The notes under the pieces: generated by a model | Seen by the model: the letters and a program-made list of their open reading frames with translations, nothing else | What the model was told of the DNA's origin: nothing | Database searches by the model: none | Made by a program: the position numbers and the translations under genes | In this document: piece after piece, positions 7,201 through 13,953 of the stretch | How positions within the stretch are numbered: the first letter of the stretch is position 1 | How the letters are laid out: each line of letters begins with the position of its first letter | NCBI GenBank assembly: GCA_013298375.1 | Contig: JAAFHM010000017.1 | Location: 1 to 22,874 of the forward strand | Direction: 5' to 3' | Length of the DNA: 22,874 nt | Source: Ignavibacteria bacterium | GTDB taxonomy: Bacteria; Bacteroidota; Ignavibacteria; Kapaibacteriales; UBA4661

Positions 7201-9659
7201 GTGATGCTACTGGTGAGAAATTGAATAACCGTCTGAAACGTTGAAACGCTCTTGGCGGCTGTTGTTGCTGCCGTACCGATTGCCGCCGTATTCGTAGATA
7301 CTTGCTTGGTTGCTTCCGATGTGCCGAAAAGTGAGGTAATAAAACCGCCGATAGCGCTGCCAATCGCAGAGAATCCATCCGTTACGGGCTTAATTGCTTC
7401 CGAGACAAACTTGCCAAAAGCCGCACCAATACTGGATATTGCACCGCCAATAGCAGAGAAAATGCCGACGATATTATTAAACGCGCCTGTATAGAACGCT
7501 GCAATAAATTTGCCAACTTCACCAACAAGCAAGCCTATTTGCGTCGTGACAGGGGAAATTGCTGTGAAAAAGGATTGGAAACCAGATATGACGGCGCTAA
7601 TGCCAGCGCTCACAAACGTTACAGCCTTCGCTGCGCCTGTGAACACCGCAACCAGCACCACGCCTAATATTTCCGCTTGCTTTGCCAGCGCCTTGCCAAG
7701 AAATTCGAGTAGCGGCGTGAGCGCTGTAAGAAGTCCGCCCCCGGATGTTGCAATGCTGCCGAATAGTTCCCCAAACACCTTGCCAAGCGGCTCTAATGCT
7801 TTTGTAAGCGTCCCAAATGCTTCGCTTGCTACTTTTTTAATCTGCTCGAATGATTTTTTGCCCGCTTCGGTTTGCGTGAAAAACAGCGTGAGTGCCGCAC
7901 CCGCAGCCACAATGCCAAGCGTAATCGGGTTAAACGCCGCCGCGCCCAAACCAGAAAACGCCTTACTCAGCCCCGCACTTGCTTTCGCGCCAATGTCCGA
8001 AAAAGCGGACGCGAGTTTGCCTGTGTCAATCGGTATTTTGGAGAGCGCGTCGCCAAGTTTCGATTTCACGCCGTCCAGAGGCAGTTTTTCAAAGGCTGTA
8101 CCAAATGCTTGCGAGGCTTTCCCGCCAAATTCCTTCGCTTTACCAACAACTTTTTCAAACGCCCCTTCTGGTACTAGCTGCGTGATACCAGCAAGCCCCG
8201 TCAGCGTCGGTGCAAGTTGATTGATTGCCCCAATAGCGCCCGTTACGCTGCTCCCGACCGCTTGGGTAATGCCAACGAACGTATCTTCAACCCGTGCTTT
8301 AATGCGCGAAATAACCGCTCCTGCACTCTGCATATTGATATTTGCTTGCTGCACAGCGCCCGCCGCGCCCGCAGCACCAAGTTTAACGGCATCTTCAATC
8401 TTTGTTGTAAAATCCTTGATGTTGCCCGTGTTTTCCAACAAAATTCCTGCCGCAGCGCTGTTTTCCGTTCCAAAAATCGTCATCAATGCTGCGTTCCGCT
8501 CTGCATCACTGCCGAGCTTGTTCATACCCGCTCTTATTTTCTCTAATGCCGGACCCAAGCCCTGCGTAGTCAAGATTTGCCCCAATTCTTTACTCGAAGT
8601 ACCAAATTTCTTCATGGTTTCTTCTGCCGGACCAGATGCTTTCTGAATAAGCCCTAAAACGTTGCGCAATGCAATGCCCGCTTCACTGCCTTTCTTCCCG
8701 CCAACCGCCAAAACCTGCAATGCCCCTGCTGTCGCTTCTACACTAAGGTTTGCGCCCTTGGCAGCAACGCCCACTTGCAACATCGAAGCCGCAACGTCAG
8801 GTATTTCTGCCGCGCCAATCTGTGCCGACGATGCAAGAGCGTCAATAACGCGCACGGAATTTTCTGCGTCTTTGTTCGCATCGCCTGTTACCAAGCCCAT
8901 TTGAAGCATGGTGTCCGTGAGCGCGTCCATTGCTTGCGCTGCGTCAATACCTCCCGCTTTGGCGAGGATATTCACACTTTCTGCCATTTTGGACAGTGCT
9001 GCGGGCGAGTCTGCTACTTGCGCACCGAATTTGGAAAGGATGCCCTGAAAACTCTTTAGCTGGTCAGACGCAGAACCGCCAAAGGTGAGTGCGAGGCTGC
9101 GCCCACGATTGCCTAAATCGGTCAGCACCTCGGCGCTTGCACCCGTTACAGCGCCCACAGCCTTGAGCGTGTCGTCAAATTCTACACCGACTTTGACCAC
9201 ATCACCAAGCGCCCCGGCAACTTGCTGAATACCGTTTGCAGCAAGACCGAATTTTGCAAACTTTTCACCGATGCTACTACCTTTGTTGACGTTGCCCAGC
9301 GATTTTTCGACTTGTTCCGCAGCTTGATCAAGTTTTGCGAGTTCGGCTTGGTTTTTTTTGACTTCTCCCAGCAAAGATTGGAACTCTTTCGTCCCCGCTT
9401 GCCCTGCTGCGGCAAGGGCAGCAAGAGCCTGTTTCTGCGTTGAAATAGTCGAATTAAGTTCCGTTTTTACGTCTGCAAAGCCATCGGCGAGGCTGCCAAT
9501 GGCTTTTTGTGCAGCACTGGAATCAATATTGATTTTTGTGCCTTGCGATAACGCACGAAGCCCCGTTTGCGCCTTCGCAACGAGGTTATCAATAGCGCGT
9601 AAAGCGCTGTCTATCTGTGCGTTTACCTCAAAGGGTATCGCTATACCTTCAGCTATCAT
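4239..9659 (-). CDS. Tail tape measure protein
   Basis: 1806 aa, the largest gene here. It sets tail length and is ejected ahead of the DNA. Residues about 130-400 match the phage-minor-tail/TP901-type tape measure domain (hydrophobic helices around EFDDTLKAVGAVTGAS, then SDQLKSFQGILSKFGAQ). Residues about 570-860 hold hydrophobic glycine-rich segments, and about 930-1480 form a long charged Ala/Glu/Lys/Arg/Gln coiled coil. Near 1657-1680 is the usual C-terminal motif GGYTGDG...EAGIVHKGEFV. AGGA six bases before the ATG supports the start. Using the usual 0.15 nm per residue, the tail would be about 270 nm. It begins inside the end of the frameshifted chaperone gene. Confidence 0.93.
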   Translation of the reverse strand: MIAEGIAIPFEVNAQIDSALRAIDNLVAKAQTGLRALSQGTKINIDSSAAQKAIGSLADGFADVKTELNSTISTQKQALAALAAAGQAGTKEFQSLLGEVKKNQAELAKLDQAAEQVEKSLGNVNKGSSIGEKFAKFGLAANGIQQVAGALGDVVKVGVEFDDTLKAVGAVTGASAEVLTDLGNRGRSLALTFGGSASDQLKSFQGILSKFGAQVADSPAALSKMAESVNILAKAGGIDAAQAMDALTDTMLQMGLVTGDANKDAENSVRVIDALASSAQIGAAEIPDVAASMLQVGVAAKGANLSVEATAGALQVLAVGGKKGSEAGIALRNVLGLIQKASGPAEETMKKFGTSSKELGQILTTQGLGPALEKIRAGMNKLGSDAERNAALMTIFGTENSAAAGILLENTGNIKDFTTKIEDAVKLGAAGAAGAVQQANINMQSAGAVISRIKARVEDTFVGITQAVGSSVTGAIGAINQLAPTLTGLAGITQLVPEGAFEKVVGKAKEFGGKASQAFGTAFEKLPLDGVKSKLGDALSKIPIDTGKLASAFSDIGAKASAGLSKAFSGLGAAAFNPITLGIVAAGAALTLFFTQTEAGKKSFEQIKKVASEAFGTLTKALEPLGKVFGELFGSIATSGGGLLTALTPLLEFLGKALAKQAEILGVVLVAVFTGAAKAVTFVSAGISAVISGFQSFFTAISPVTTQIGLLVGEVGKFIAAFYTGAFNNIVGIFSAIGGAISSIGAAFGKFVSEAIKPVTDGFSAIGSAIGGFITSLFGTSEATKQVSTNTAAIGTAATTAAKSVSTFQTVIQFLTSSITNVRAALAGISGVISTVGAAFSQFLEGVKTLDLGKITGAFTDLGGKVQTSFTGKWNETWNEANKTSEKATEKIKQDVDTKTKEAAAKAQENLSKPIELKLDIKKLAEDFSALQSNLQGIAETGIKGLTQNTLQVTATKEKVAALNKQLASEKNAANKASLQAQLNDQKSQLAQRAVFEAEERKKAQQASKEAFKNETALTNEKNRTDRASILKTEKDRRNAALGVLAQELESARILEADDRKRRVAELEDKTRIEREKLKLEQRFGDQSAAAQANVKKQLIEKDKQYLNEKRKLELDFLKEDVENAKKLAEERAKSSVAALQSQLTKLSFQDVSTLEKRGALSQKLIEEQNALETRAYLDGLPAFQKVLSAKQAALVRATGANKQAVTKELEKLRSDVVATLSDESLSEAEIVQKVKVQLNTDEESAALVLQNFRLLQEKQATEEIKKRREVDEKIETARIQSSLNVGQREFDLRKLQIEKQLQSELALAGSNATLIAEAQAKANIANVEALGKLRESEAGSVAEREAQARINELNKAYAAETSLFLANEEQKNAIAEQAARVRAALASGSLSPEATTRFTAVLQGLDAELATFRQNEQLKLDIENEFAQKRIALFQQQMIQRAGVVRLGASAEQQVYESLFAGLSTITQRFNASRSDYDGQKAELRRAREEELRVSRATGKERLEIIKKYRDQERDLDRKFTGGAAALAQLKSVGSDVLGTFAASSQAAFAKATAGAKGFSDIGTEALANLGTAALSTFGQIVIAGGDVGKALGKVAFDTLQSLVPILIAQITGISLAQPDAVATFGATAVARVALLTGLLQGAISIARAALGFRKGGYTGDGRPDDEAGIVHKGEFVHTYETTLKNRDVFEHLHKGRSLDDYVKNVMIPKKPDLATRGLEFAQRGKTTNIMQTITMDLHGQNAGIVKAINNQTAAFEARLGGVEEAMRYAGKEFKSKQSVAIEVVPNGDKYIQEIRKRTARAALG

Positions 9660-10418
9660 AATATTCCTGAATCATTTGCAGCATATTGAGGCGAAAGACC
9701 TCACTTGTGGGCAATTCTTCGTAGAATCGCTTGTATTCGGCGTAAACACCTTTTGCCAATTTCCAACACAAAAACTCGTTTTCGTAGTCTTTTTCGGCTT
9801 CCAAAAGGTCGGGAATCGGAAGTTTTTCGCGGTATGGCGTTTTACTTTTTCTTCGCTCTTTGGCGTATTCCCTGTGCTGCTCTTCCAGAACATCAAAAAG
9901 CGGGTACGTTTCACGCCAATATCTTATGCGGGCTTCTTCATCCCCGCACGTGCGAAAAAACCATCAACCACCACCGCAATTGTCGTAAAATCCTGCTCTT
10001 CAAGCCAATCGCGACTGTCAAGATACTTCCGCTCTTCCTCGCTGTTTTTCGTCGTATCGAGGATGGCAAGGAAAATGTCGAAGGTTACTTTTTCGTTGTG
10101 GTTTTGGACTTCATACGGCACTTCAGCCGTTACGCTGTCGGTAAAGGCTACTACATCGGAAAGTTTGATTTTCCCCTGCTTAACAGCCTCGTAAATATCA
10201 GCTTTAGAATTTTCACTGTCATAAATGATTACGCCTTGTTCGCCGAGTTTGTCCAGCAATTCCGTCTTTGCAGCCTCGCTTGCGGCAATATTTGGATTTG
10301 CTTGGAAGCCGCTTGCAAGGCTGCGCACGGCATGAGTAGCCTTGAGTGAGGGCGCTTTAATGTAGAGTTTTATTTCCGCGCCGTCCGGCGTGGGGAAAGA
10401 TAATTGCGTGTCAATCAT
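9649..10418 (-). CDS. Tail assembly chaperone GT, made by -1 frameshift
   Basis: The zero frame encodes G (164 aa). A -1 shift on T TTT TTC (9960-9954) at residues 154-155 opens a continuous frame of 101 more codons. It starts RTCGDEEARIRYW and ends NMLQMIQEYYDS before a TGA at 9649-9651, giving a product of about 256 aa. The extension is rich in charged and aromatic residues, has no usable early start codon, and overlaps the tape-measure start by 11 bases. In lambda and many other long-tailed phages the gene pair directly before the tape measure produces G and GT in this way; both proteins chaperone tape measure and tail tube assembly. The sequence shows the heptamer and the open frame. The frameshift itself is inferred. 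Confidence 0.85.
9924..10418 (-). CDS. Tail assembly chaperone G (unshifted product)
   Basis: 164 aa. It begins with a beta-rich stretch (QLSFPTPDGAEIKLYIKAP), followed by helical segments and an acidic middle; the C-terminus is ARAGMKKPA after the slip site. The position between major tail protein and tape measure, the size, and the frameshift partner identify it as the G component. It is not a sequence family I recognise by residue. No strong Shine-Dalgarno precedes the ATG. It lies 26 bases after a terminator hairpin that follows the major tail gene, so it may be expressed at a lower level than the tail tube protein, as expected for a chaperone. Confidence 0.8.
   Translation of the reverse strand: MIDTQLSFPTPDGAEIKLYIKAPSLKATHAVRSLASGFQANPNIAASEAAKTELLDKLGEQGVIIYDSENSKADIYEAVKQGKIKLSDVVAFTDSVTAEVPYEVQNHNEKVTFDIFLAILDTTKNSEEERKYLDSRDWLEEQDFTTIAVVVDGFFARAGMKKPA
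9927..9960 (-). promoter_or_regulatory. Programmed -1 frameshift signal: slippery heptamer plus hairpin
   Basis: The heptamer T TTT TTC (9960-9954) is in the correct phase of the G frame. Five bases later a 6-bp stem, TGCGGG (9948-9943) with CCCGCA (9932-9927), encloses a 10-base loop and ends just before the zero-frame TAA at 9926-9924. Heptamer, short spacer and downstream hairpin make up the standard stimulatory layout for -1 frameshifting. Confidence 0.8.
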
Positions 10419-10440
10419 AATAGAGTCAACAGAAGTGGAT

Positions 10441-10470
10441 AAAAGCCCCGCACATTAGAGAGTGCGGGGC
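10441..10470 (-). terminator. Rho-independent terminator or attenuator after the major tail gene
   Basis: A perfect 9-bp stem, GCCCCGCAC with GTGCGGGGC (10470-10462 and 10453-10445), with an 8-base loop, is followed on the minus strand by TTTT. It begins eight bases after the stop of the major tail gene and lies within an otherwise continuous operon. Partial termination here would lower expression of the chaperone and tape-measure genes relative to the tail tube and head proteins. Confidence 0.75.
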
Positions 10471-10477
10471 GTGTGAT

Positions 10478-11134
10478 TTATGGAGTGGGTGGTGGGGGAG
10501 GAGCAACAGCAAGAATAAACTTCTTGAAACTTTTTGAGTCTGCGGCAAGCAATTTTTCACCTACTGGAGCAACTACACCAATACCACCCACGCTGTTAAA
10601 CACCGCTGCCGGAAGAGTAATATCAATAAGCGGTTTTTTGCTATTAAGGATTACTGTTGGCTTCGTTACGTCTGTGTCGTTTACGGTATGCGAACCTGAA
10701 TCTTCTGAGAAGTTCATTACCGCCGCAAAGACAATCTGTTTGCCTACCGTGTCTGTTGTTAATCCGCCGAAACTAACGACAAGCAAATCGTAGCTTTCAG
10801 AGCCAGAAGCGCCCGCCGTTGGTGTTGGTGCCGTTGTGCCGTTCTCGTATTTGACTGCATCCGCACCAGCCGCACCGCTTTTATACAAATCAAAGAGCTT
10901 TTCAAGCATCTCTGTCTGCATATCTTGATCGAGGGTGATCTGCAAGTCCCTGCCGCCGTTTTGGAATGAGTGCTGACTGCTATATTTTTGGTTAAGCAAA
11001 ATGCCGTTTGTAAGTGCCGTTACCGCCGTTCCACTAGGCTTCCCATCAGCGGCAAAGCCTTCGATTGCAGTGTGGTCGGTTTTGAGAGCGAACAAGTAAG
11101 TAAGATTACTTCCGCCTTTTGTGTTTTTAGCCAT
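10478..11134 (-). CDS. Putative major tail (tube) protein
   Basis: 218 aa. N-terminal region MAKNTKGGSNLTYLFALKT, then beta-rich segments, a helix (MQTEMLEKLFDLYKSG, about 79-94), a Thr/Ala/Gly/Pro linker, and further beta strands. The C-terminus ends in PPPPPTP. Gene order (head-tail connectors, this gene, frameshifted chaperones, tape measure) is the canonical place for the tail tube protein, and size and strand-rich composition agree. AAAGG about eight bases before the ATG supports the start. A strong terminator follows. No residue-level family hallmark was recognised, so the call rests mainly on context. Confidence 0.7.
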   Translation of the reverse strand: MAKNTKGGSNLTYLFALKTDHTAIEGFAADGKPSGTAVTALTNGILLNQKYSSQHSFQNGGRDLQITLDQDMQTEMLEKLFDLYKSGAAGADAVKYENGTTAPTPTAGASGSESYDLLVVSFGGLTTDTVGKQIVFAAVMNFSEDSGSHTVNDTDVTKPTVILNSKKPLIDITLPAAVFNSVGGIGVVAPVGEKLLAADSKSFKKFILAVAPPPPPTP

Positions 11135-11158
11135 TGTAAAGCCTTTATTTTGAAACTG

Positions 11159-11569
11159 TTAAAAAATTATCACATTAATTGTAAATCTGTCGCCTCGGTT
11201 GTCGTCGCGCTCGGCAAAGCCGCCGTTAAATCGAATATCGCGCCGCTCGCCGCCTTCGTCAAATGTGGTTGTTTCGGTGTTTACATACTGCCTGATTCTC
11301 TGGACAATCTGCCGAATATCCAATGTTGATTTTTTTTCAACGCGGATGTACATTTTGCAGATTTCCGTAAAACCGCCCGACGTTGGTTTGCCATTTTCAT
11401 AGCGGTTGTCGCGGTCGAAACCTTCCCACGAAATGTAACAAGCGGGCAGCTTTGTTGTGTTTTCCTCAAGGAACTCTTCGGGAATTTTCCCGAAGCCTGT
11501 CAGGACGTTTCCCGCAAACTCCGGCACGGATGCCATCGCAATTTCTTGAAGTTTTTCGAGTGGTGTCAT
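11159..11569 (-). CDS. Putative tail terminator / tail completion protein
   Basis: 136 aa with the layout of tail terminator proteins: an N-terminal helix (TPLEKLQEIAMASVPEF), a strand region with aromatic residues (PACYISWEGFDRDNRYEN), a middle MYIRVEKKST, a long helix (DIRQIVQRIRQYV), and a C-terminal strand RFTINVIIF. The gene directly before the major tail protein usually encodes this role, capping the tail tube at the head end. Its ATG overlaps the stop of the previous gene (TAATG). Confidence 0.55.
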   Translation of the reverse strand: MTPLEKLQEIAMASVPEFAGNVLTGFGKIPEEFLEENTTKLPACYISWEGFDRDNRYENGKPTSGGFTEICKMYIRVEKKSTLDIRQIVQRIRQYVNTETTTFDEGGERRDIRFNGGFAERDDNRGDRFTINVIIF

Positions 11570-12132
11570 TACGATTTAAGGGCTTTGAAGAGCGCATCTT
11601 GAATGCGAATCTGCTCTTGATTGTACTGTGCCGAACCCTTGCGGGATAACCCCAGAAAGCGCCGTTTTATGCGGCTTTTGCCCGCACCCGTTTCGTTGTG
11701 ATACGAAGCGATTTCGCCGCTTTCTGCATTGGTAAAGGTCAAATCAAATTCTATCAGTAACTGCCCGCCGCGCCGTTGCAGACGTGCGTTTTTTGTGGTC
11801 ATCGAAGAGAGCATTTGCCCTGTGAGGCGCATCCAGTTTGGCAGCTTGGTAGCAAGATTTCGCCGGGATTTACCCCGCGCCACCTTTTTTGCTGCCTTCA
11901 CGAACCCGCCCTTGAGTTTTTCGTAGCCTCGACTGTACTTTTGAAAACGCCTTCCATCCACGTCAACGCCTTGTGCGGTGCGCTCAAAGATGATTTTGAG
12001 TGTTTCATCGGCGACTGCTTCCGCCGCTTGGCGGAACTTCGTGCGCGAGAGTTGCTTTACGAAAGCCTCTTCTGCCTGAGAGCGAATTTCTTTTTTCAGC
12101 GATTCGGTTACTGTATAGATTTTTTGTGCCAT
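11569..12132 (-). CDS. Phage virion morphogenesis-like head-tail connector protein
   Basis: 187 aa, very basic (many Arg/Lys). Features resemble the virion morphogenesis / HK97-gp10-type group: a helical N-terminus with RQAAEAVADETLKIIFERTAQGVDVDGRRFQKYS, the central LPNWMRLTGQMLSSM, and a later IASYHNETGAGKSRIKRRFLGLS, where the family typically has a 'Y..HN.G' element followed by an Arg-rich 'R.FLG' element. Members join head and tail. It lies six bases after the connector gene upstream and overlaps the next gene by one base. Family assignment is by motif memory and is moderately sure. Confidence 0.6.
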   Translation of the reverse strand: MAQKIYTVTESLKKEIRSQAEEAFVKQLSRTKFRQAAEAVADETLKIIFERTAQGVDVDGRRFQKYSRGYEKLKGGFVKAAKKVARGKSRRNLATKLPNWMRLTGQMLSSMTTKNARLQRRGGQLLIEFDLTFTNAESGEIASYHNETGAGKSRIKRRFLGLSRKGSAQYNQEQIRIQDALFKALKS

Positions 12133-12138
12133 TGCTGT

Positions 12139-12543
12139 TTATCCGCGCTTGGTTTGTACAGAGCGGACGGGACTTATTGATTCGGTGCTGCGCATGGCAG
12201 CAAAGCCGCTACGCAGGTCGCCGTATAGTTTTCGGTATTCCGTAACTTTCATTGCGGCAAACGATTCCGAGCCTGACCAGTTCGTTTGGAAAATGAGGTA
12301 TAATTGCAGATAACCGAGAGCCAGCGAAAGCGTTTCTGCGTTGTTAGCGGCAATCTCGTCCAGCCTTGTTGTGTCGCTCTCCGACAGCTGGCAAGCCCGC
12401 AAGATGTCGGATTTTAGGTGTGCCAGTGCGCTGGTGCGCTGCGAATCCTGTAATTGCGCATCCGTCATTTCCATTATGACCGATTGCGATTCGTTGCCAG
12501 AGCGCATGATTACAGGATTTGCTTTTAGTGCTGAAAATGCCAT
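12139..12543 (-). CDS. Putative head-tail adaptor protein
   Basis: 134 aa, mainly helical, with segments DAQLQDSQRTSALAHLKSDILRA, ETLSLALGYLQLYLIFQ and KVTEYRKLYGDLRSGF. Small all-helical proteins after the capsid gene commonly form the adaptor ring on the portal (the gp15 / gp6 position of SPP1 / HK97). AAAGGA upstream of the ATG at 12543 supports the start. No family hallmark was recognised; the role is inferred from position and helical content. Confidence 0.5.
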   Translation of the reverse strand: MAFSALKANPVIMRSGNESQSVIMEMTDAQLQDSQRTSALAHLKSDILRACQLSESDTTRLDEIAANNAETLSLALGYLQLYLIFQTNWSGSESFAAMKVTEYRKLYGDLRSGFAAMRSTESISPVRSVQTKRG

Positions 12544-12547
12544 TGTG

Positions 12548-12757
12548 TTATCCTTTCTTGGTTATGTTGCCGTGTAAAGAGCGCTGCACGTTATCACGCG
12601 CCATTGCTTGACGGTTTTCACTGTCAATACGCTGTGCTGTTTCCCACGCTTCAGGAGCAGAGGGACTTGCGCCCCGTACTGCTCGTGAAATCGTGCTTGG
12701 GTGTTTCCCCAATTCTTCAGCCACTCGCGCCTGTATTCCTCGTGTGAACGTACTCAT
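12548..12757 (-). CDS. Small helix-turn-helix protein inside the head module
   Basis: 69 aa. Residues 8-28 (IQARVAEELGKHPSTISRAVR) form a clear helix-turn-helix of the XRE/LacI type, followed by a Ser/Pro stretch and a basic helical tail ending HGNITKKG. The start at 12757 is fixed by AAAGGAG seven bases upstream, which lies in the end of the preceding gene. A longer in-frame extension to 12868 has no such signal. It sits between the capsid-linked 57-aa gene and the adaptor gene. A DNA-binding protein is unusual here; it could regulate late genes or bind packaged DNA. Confidence 0.65.
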   Translation of the reverse strand: MSTFTRGIQARVAEELGKHPSTISRAVRGASPSAPEAWETAQRIDSENRQAMARDNVQRSLHGNITKKG

Positions 12758-12761
12758 AGCG

Positions 12762-12935
12762 CTACTCCTTTGGCTTGGTTTCTTTGGGGCGTTCACCGTC
12801 AATCTTATAGCCATGCGAAGTGAACCAGTCGTATTGGCGTGCTGTAAGCTGCTTCGGCTCGGCTTCACCGTTGTAAAACTTTACACCGTAGCGCTCGCCG
12901 ATAAAATTTTTGTTTGGGGCTTTAATTGTGTACAT
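12762..12935 (-). CDS. 57-aa conserved-looking head-module protein
   Basis: This small gene has AAGGAG eight bases before the ATG at 12935 and ends with TAG at 12762. The protein begins MYTIKAPNKNFIGERYGVKF and continues with YNGEAEPKQLTARQYDWFTSHGYKI and a charged tail ending in KPKE. Short proteins with an 'NF.GE..GV.F..G.A' start and a 'GY.I' end often follow capsid genes in long-tailed phages; their function is not established. Four bases separate its stop from the next ATG, and its 3' end carries that gene's ribosome site. Confidence 0.7.
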   Translation of the reverse strand: MYTIKAPNKNFIGERYGVKFYNGEAEPKQLTARQYDWFTSHGYKIDGERPKETKPKE

Positions 12936-12947
12936 CTTACACGCTCC

Positions 12948-13916
12948 TTATGGTTGTACTTTAATGTTGCGGAAAACGCCTGCTGCCTTGGTTGACTTCA
13001 GCGCTACGGCTGTAATCATTTCCAATTCACCAGACTTGACAACGCTTGGGGTGCTCATATCGGGCAAATAAACCCGAATGAAATCATCCTGTACGCTAGG
13101 CATAACACCGTGGAAGCCATCAGTACCAATGCGTACAGCATAAACGTCGGTGATTTTTGCGGTCGTAGGAACAACGGGCAGCGAAGAACCGTTACGCTCT
13201 CCAAGGTCAATAAACGGAACACCCATGATGCGTTCTACCTGACGCTCACGACCAGATTCGATTTGGTCAATCGTAGTGGTGTAAGAAGACAGCTTTTGAG
13301 CTACCGCGCGAACACGCCCAACCATTTCACGGTTCATAAGCAGCACCATGCCGGCAGTGCTATCCATCATGGAAAGCCAGTCGTTGAACTCGAAAGCAAA
13401 GCGGTCAGCGCTTGCTGTGATTGCTGCCGTGCTGGAAAGGTCAAGCGGTGTGGATGGGACGTATTCCGTAGGTTGTCCTGCAAGAATTGCGTCCAAGCCG
13501 TCGAATTCAAGCGGGTTTGCGCCTGAATCACCGTTGATAACCAGATTGTTGAACAAAGCAATGACAGCCTTACGCTTTTGCTCTAATTGCGTTGCGATAT
13601 TGGCAGCCGTGCCGGACGTGTTTACATATGCGCGGTCAATCTCAAAAGAACCGCCCAAAATCTTCAAATCAACATCAACGGGAGTTTTTGCAGCCTCCGA
13701 AGGTGTATAGCCTAAGCCATAGCCACGCACTTGCGCGTTAGATTGCTGCGTAAAGCGATAGTAGCGATATTGCCACGACGAGCCGCCTTGGGGCAGAATA
13801 GCGGTATCGTCAAAAATCAAATTGTCGAGTAACCACGACGATTTGCGGAATTCATCAATGATTGGGGCAGCGATTTTTGCTTGCATCCCAACCTGTACCT
13901 GTGCTAATGTTAGCAT
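12948..13916 (-). CDS. Major capsid protein (HK97 fold)
   Basis: 322 aa. It starts MLTLAQVQVGMQAKIAAPIIDEF. Features typical of phage major capsid proteins are the strand WQYRYYRFTQ, the E-loop-like region AQVRGYGLGYTP, the GGSFEIDRAY element, the spine helix region IATQLEQKRKAVIALFNNLVINGD, and NPLEFDGLDAIL, followed by VPFIDLGERNG and a strand-rich C-terminus. There is no N-terminal protease-linked delta domain, so a separate scaffold is needed; the upstream gene fits. AGAGGT upstream and the 13-base leader shared with the scaffold gene fix the start. Confidence 0.85.
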   Translation of the reverse strand: MLTLAQVQVGMQAKIAAPIIDEFRKSSWLLDNLIFDDTAILPQGGSSWQYRYYRFTQQSNAQVRGYGLGYTPSEAAKTPVDVDLKILGGSFEIDRAYVNTSGTAANIATQLEQKRKAVIALFNNLVINGDSGANPLEFDGLDAILAGQPTEYVPSTPLDLSSTAAITASADRFAFEFNDWLSMMDSTAGMVLLMNREMVGRVRAVAQKLSSYTTTIDQIESGRERQVERIMGVPFIDLGERNGSSLPVVPTTAKITDVYAVRIGTDGFHGVMPSVQDDFIRVYLPDMSTPSVVKSGELEMITAVALKSTKAAGVFRNIKVQP

Positions 13917-13953
13917 AGTAAGACCTCTTGTTTATGAGTGTGTTTAGGAGACT
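13914..13953 (-). promoter_or_regulatory. Capsid gene leader with shared ribosome site
   Basis: The ten bases AGGTCTTACT (13926-13917) sit directly before the capsid ATG and are identical to those before the scaffold ATG. The motif AGTCTCCTAA (13953-13944), which includes the scaffold stop codon, occurs again upstream of the scaffold gene. AGAGGT (13928-13923) would be the Shine-Dalgarno sequence. Confidence 0.5.

Noticed and set aside
6283..7224. A 313-codon plus-strand open frame opposite the tape measure gene, and other long plus-strand frames between 4461 and 9443
   Set aside because: They are antisense to the tape measure coiled coil. Their Ser/Phe/Leu/Cys-rich composition is what the reverse of Ala/Glu/Lys-rich codons gives, and none has a ribosome site or a family pattern.
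9672..9914. An 80-aa minus-strand frame after the tail chaperone gene
   Set aside because: It is the zero-frame continuation after the G stop codon. The -1 frame over the same bases reads as a natural protein and is reached by a slippery heptamer, so this frame is a shadow.
12758..12868. Longer start for the 69-aa HTH gene at 12868
   Set aside because: The extension lies within the 57-aa gene and lacks a ribosome site; the ATG at 12757 has AAAGGAG.
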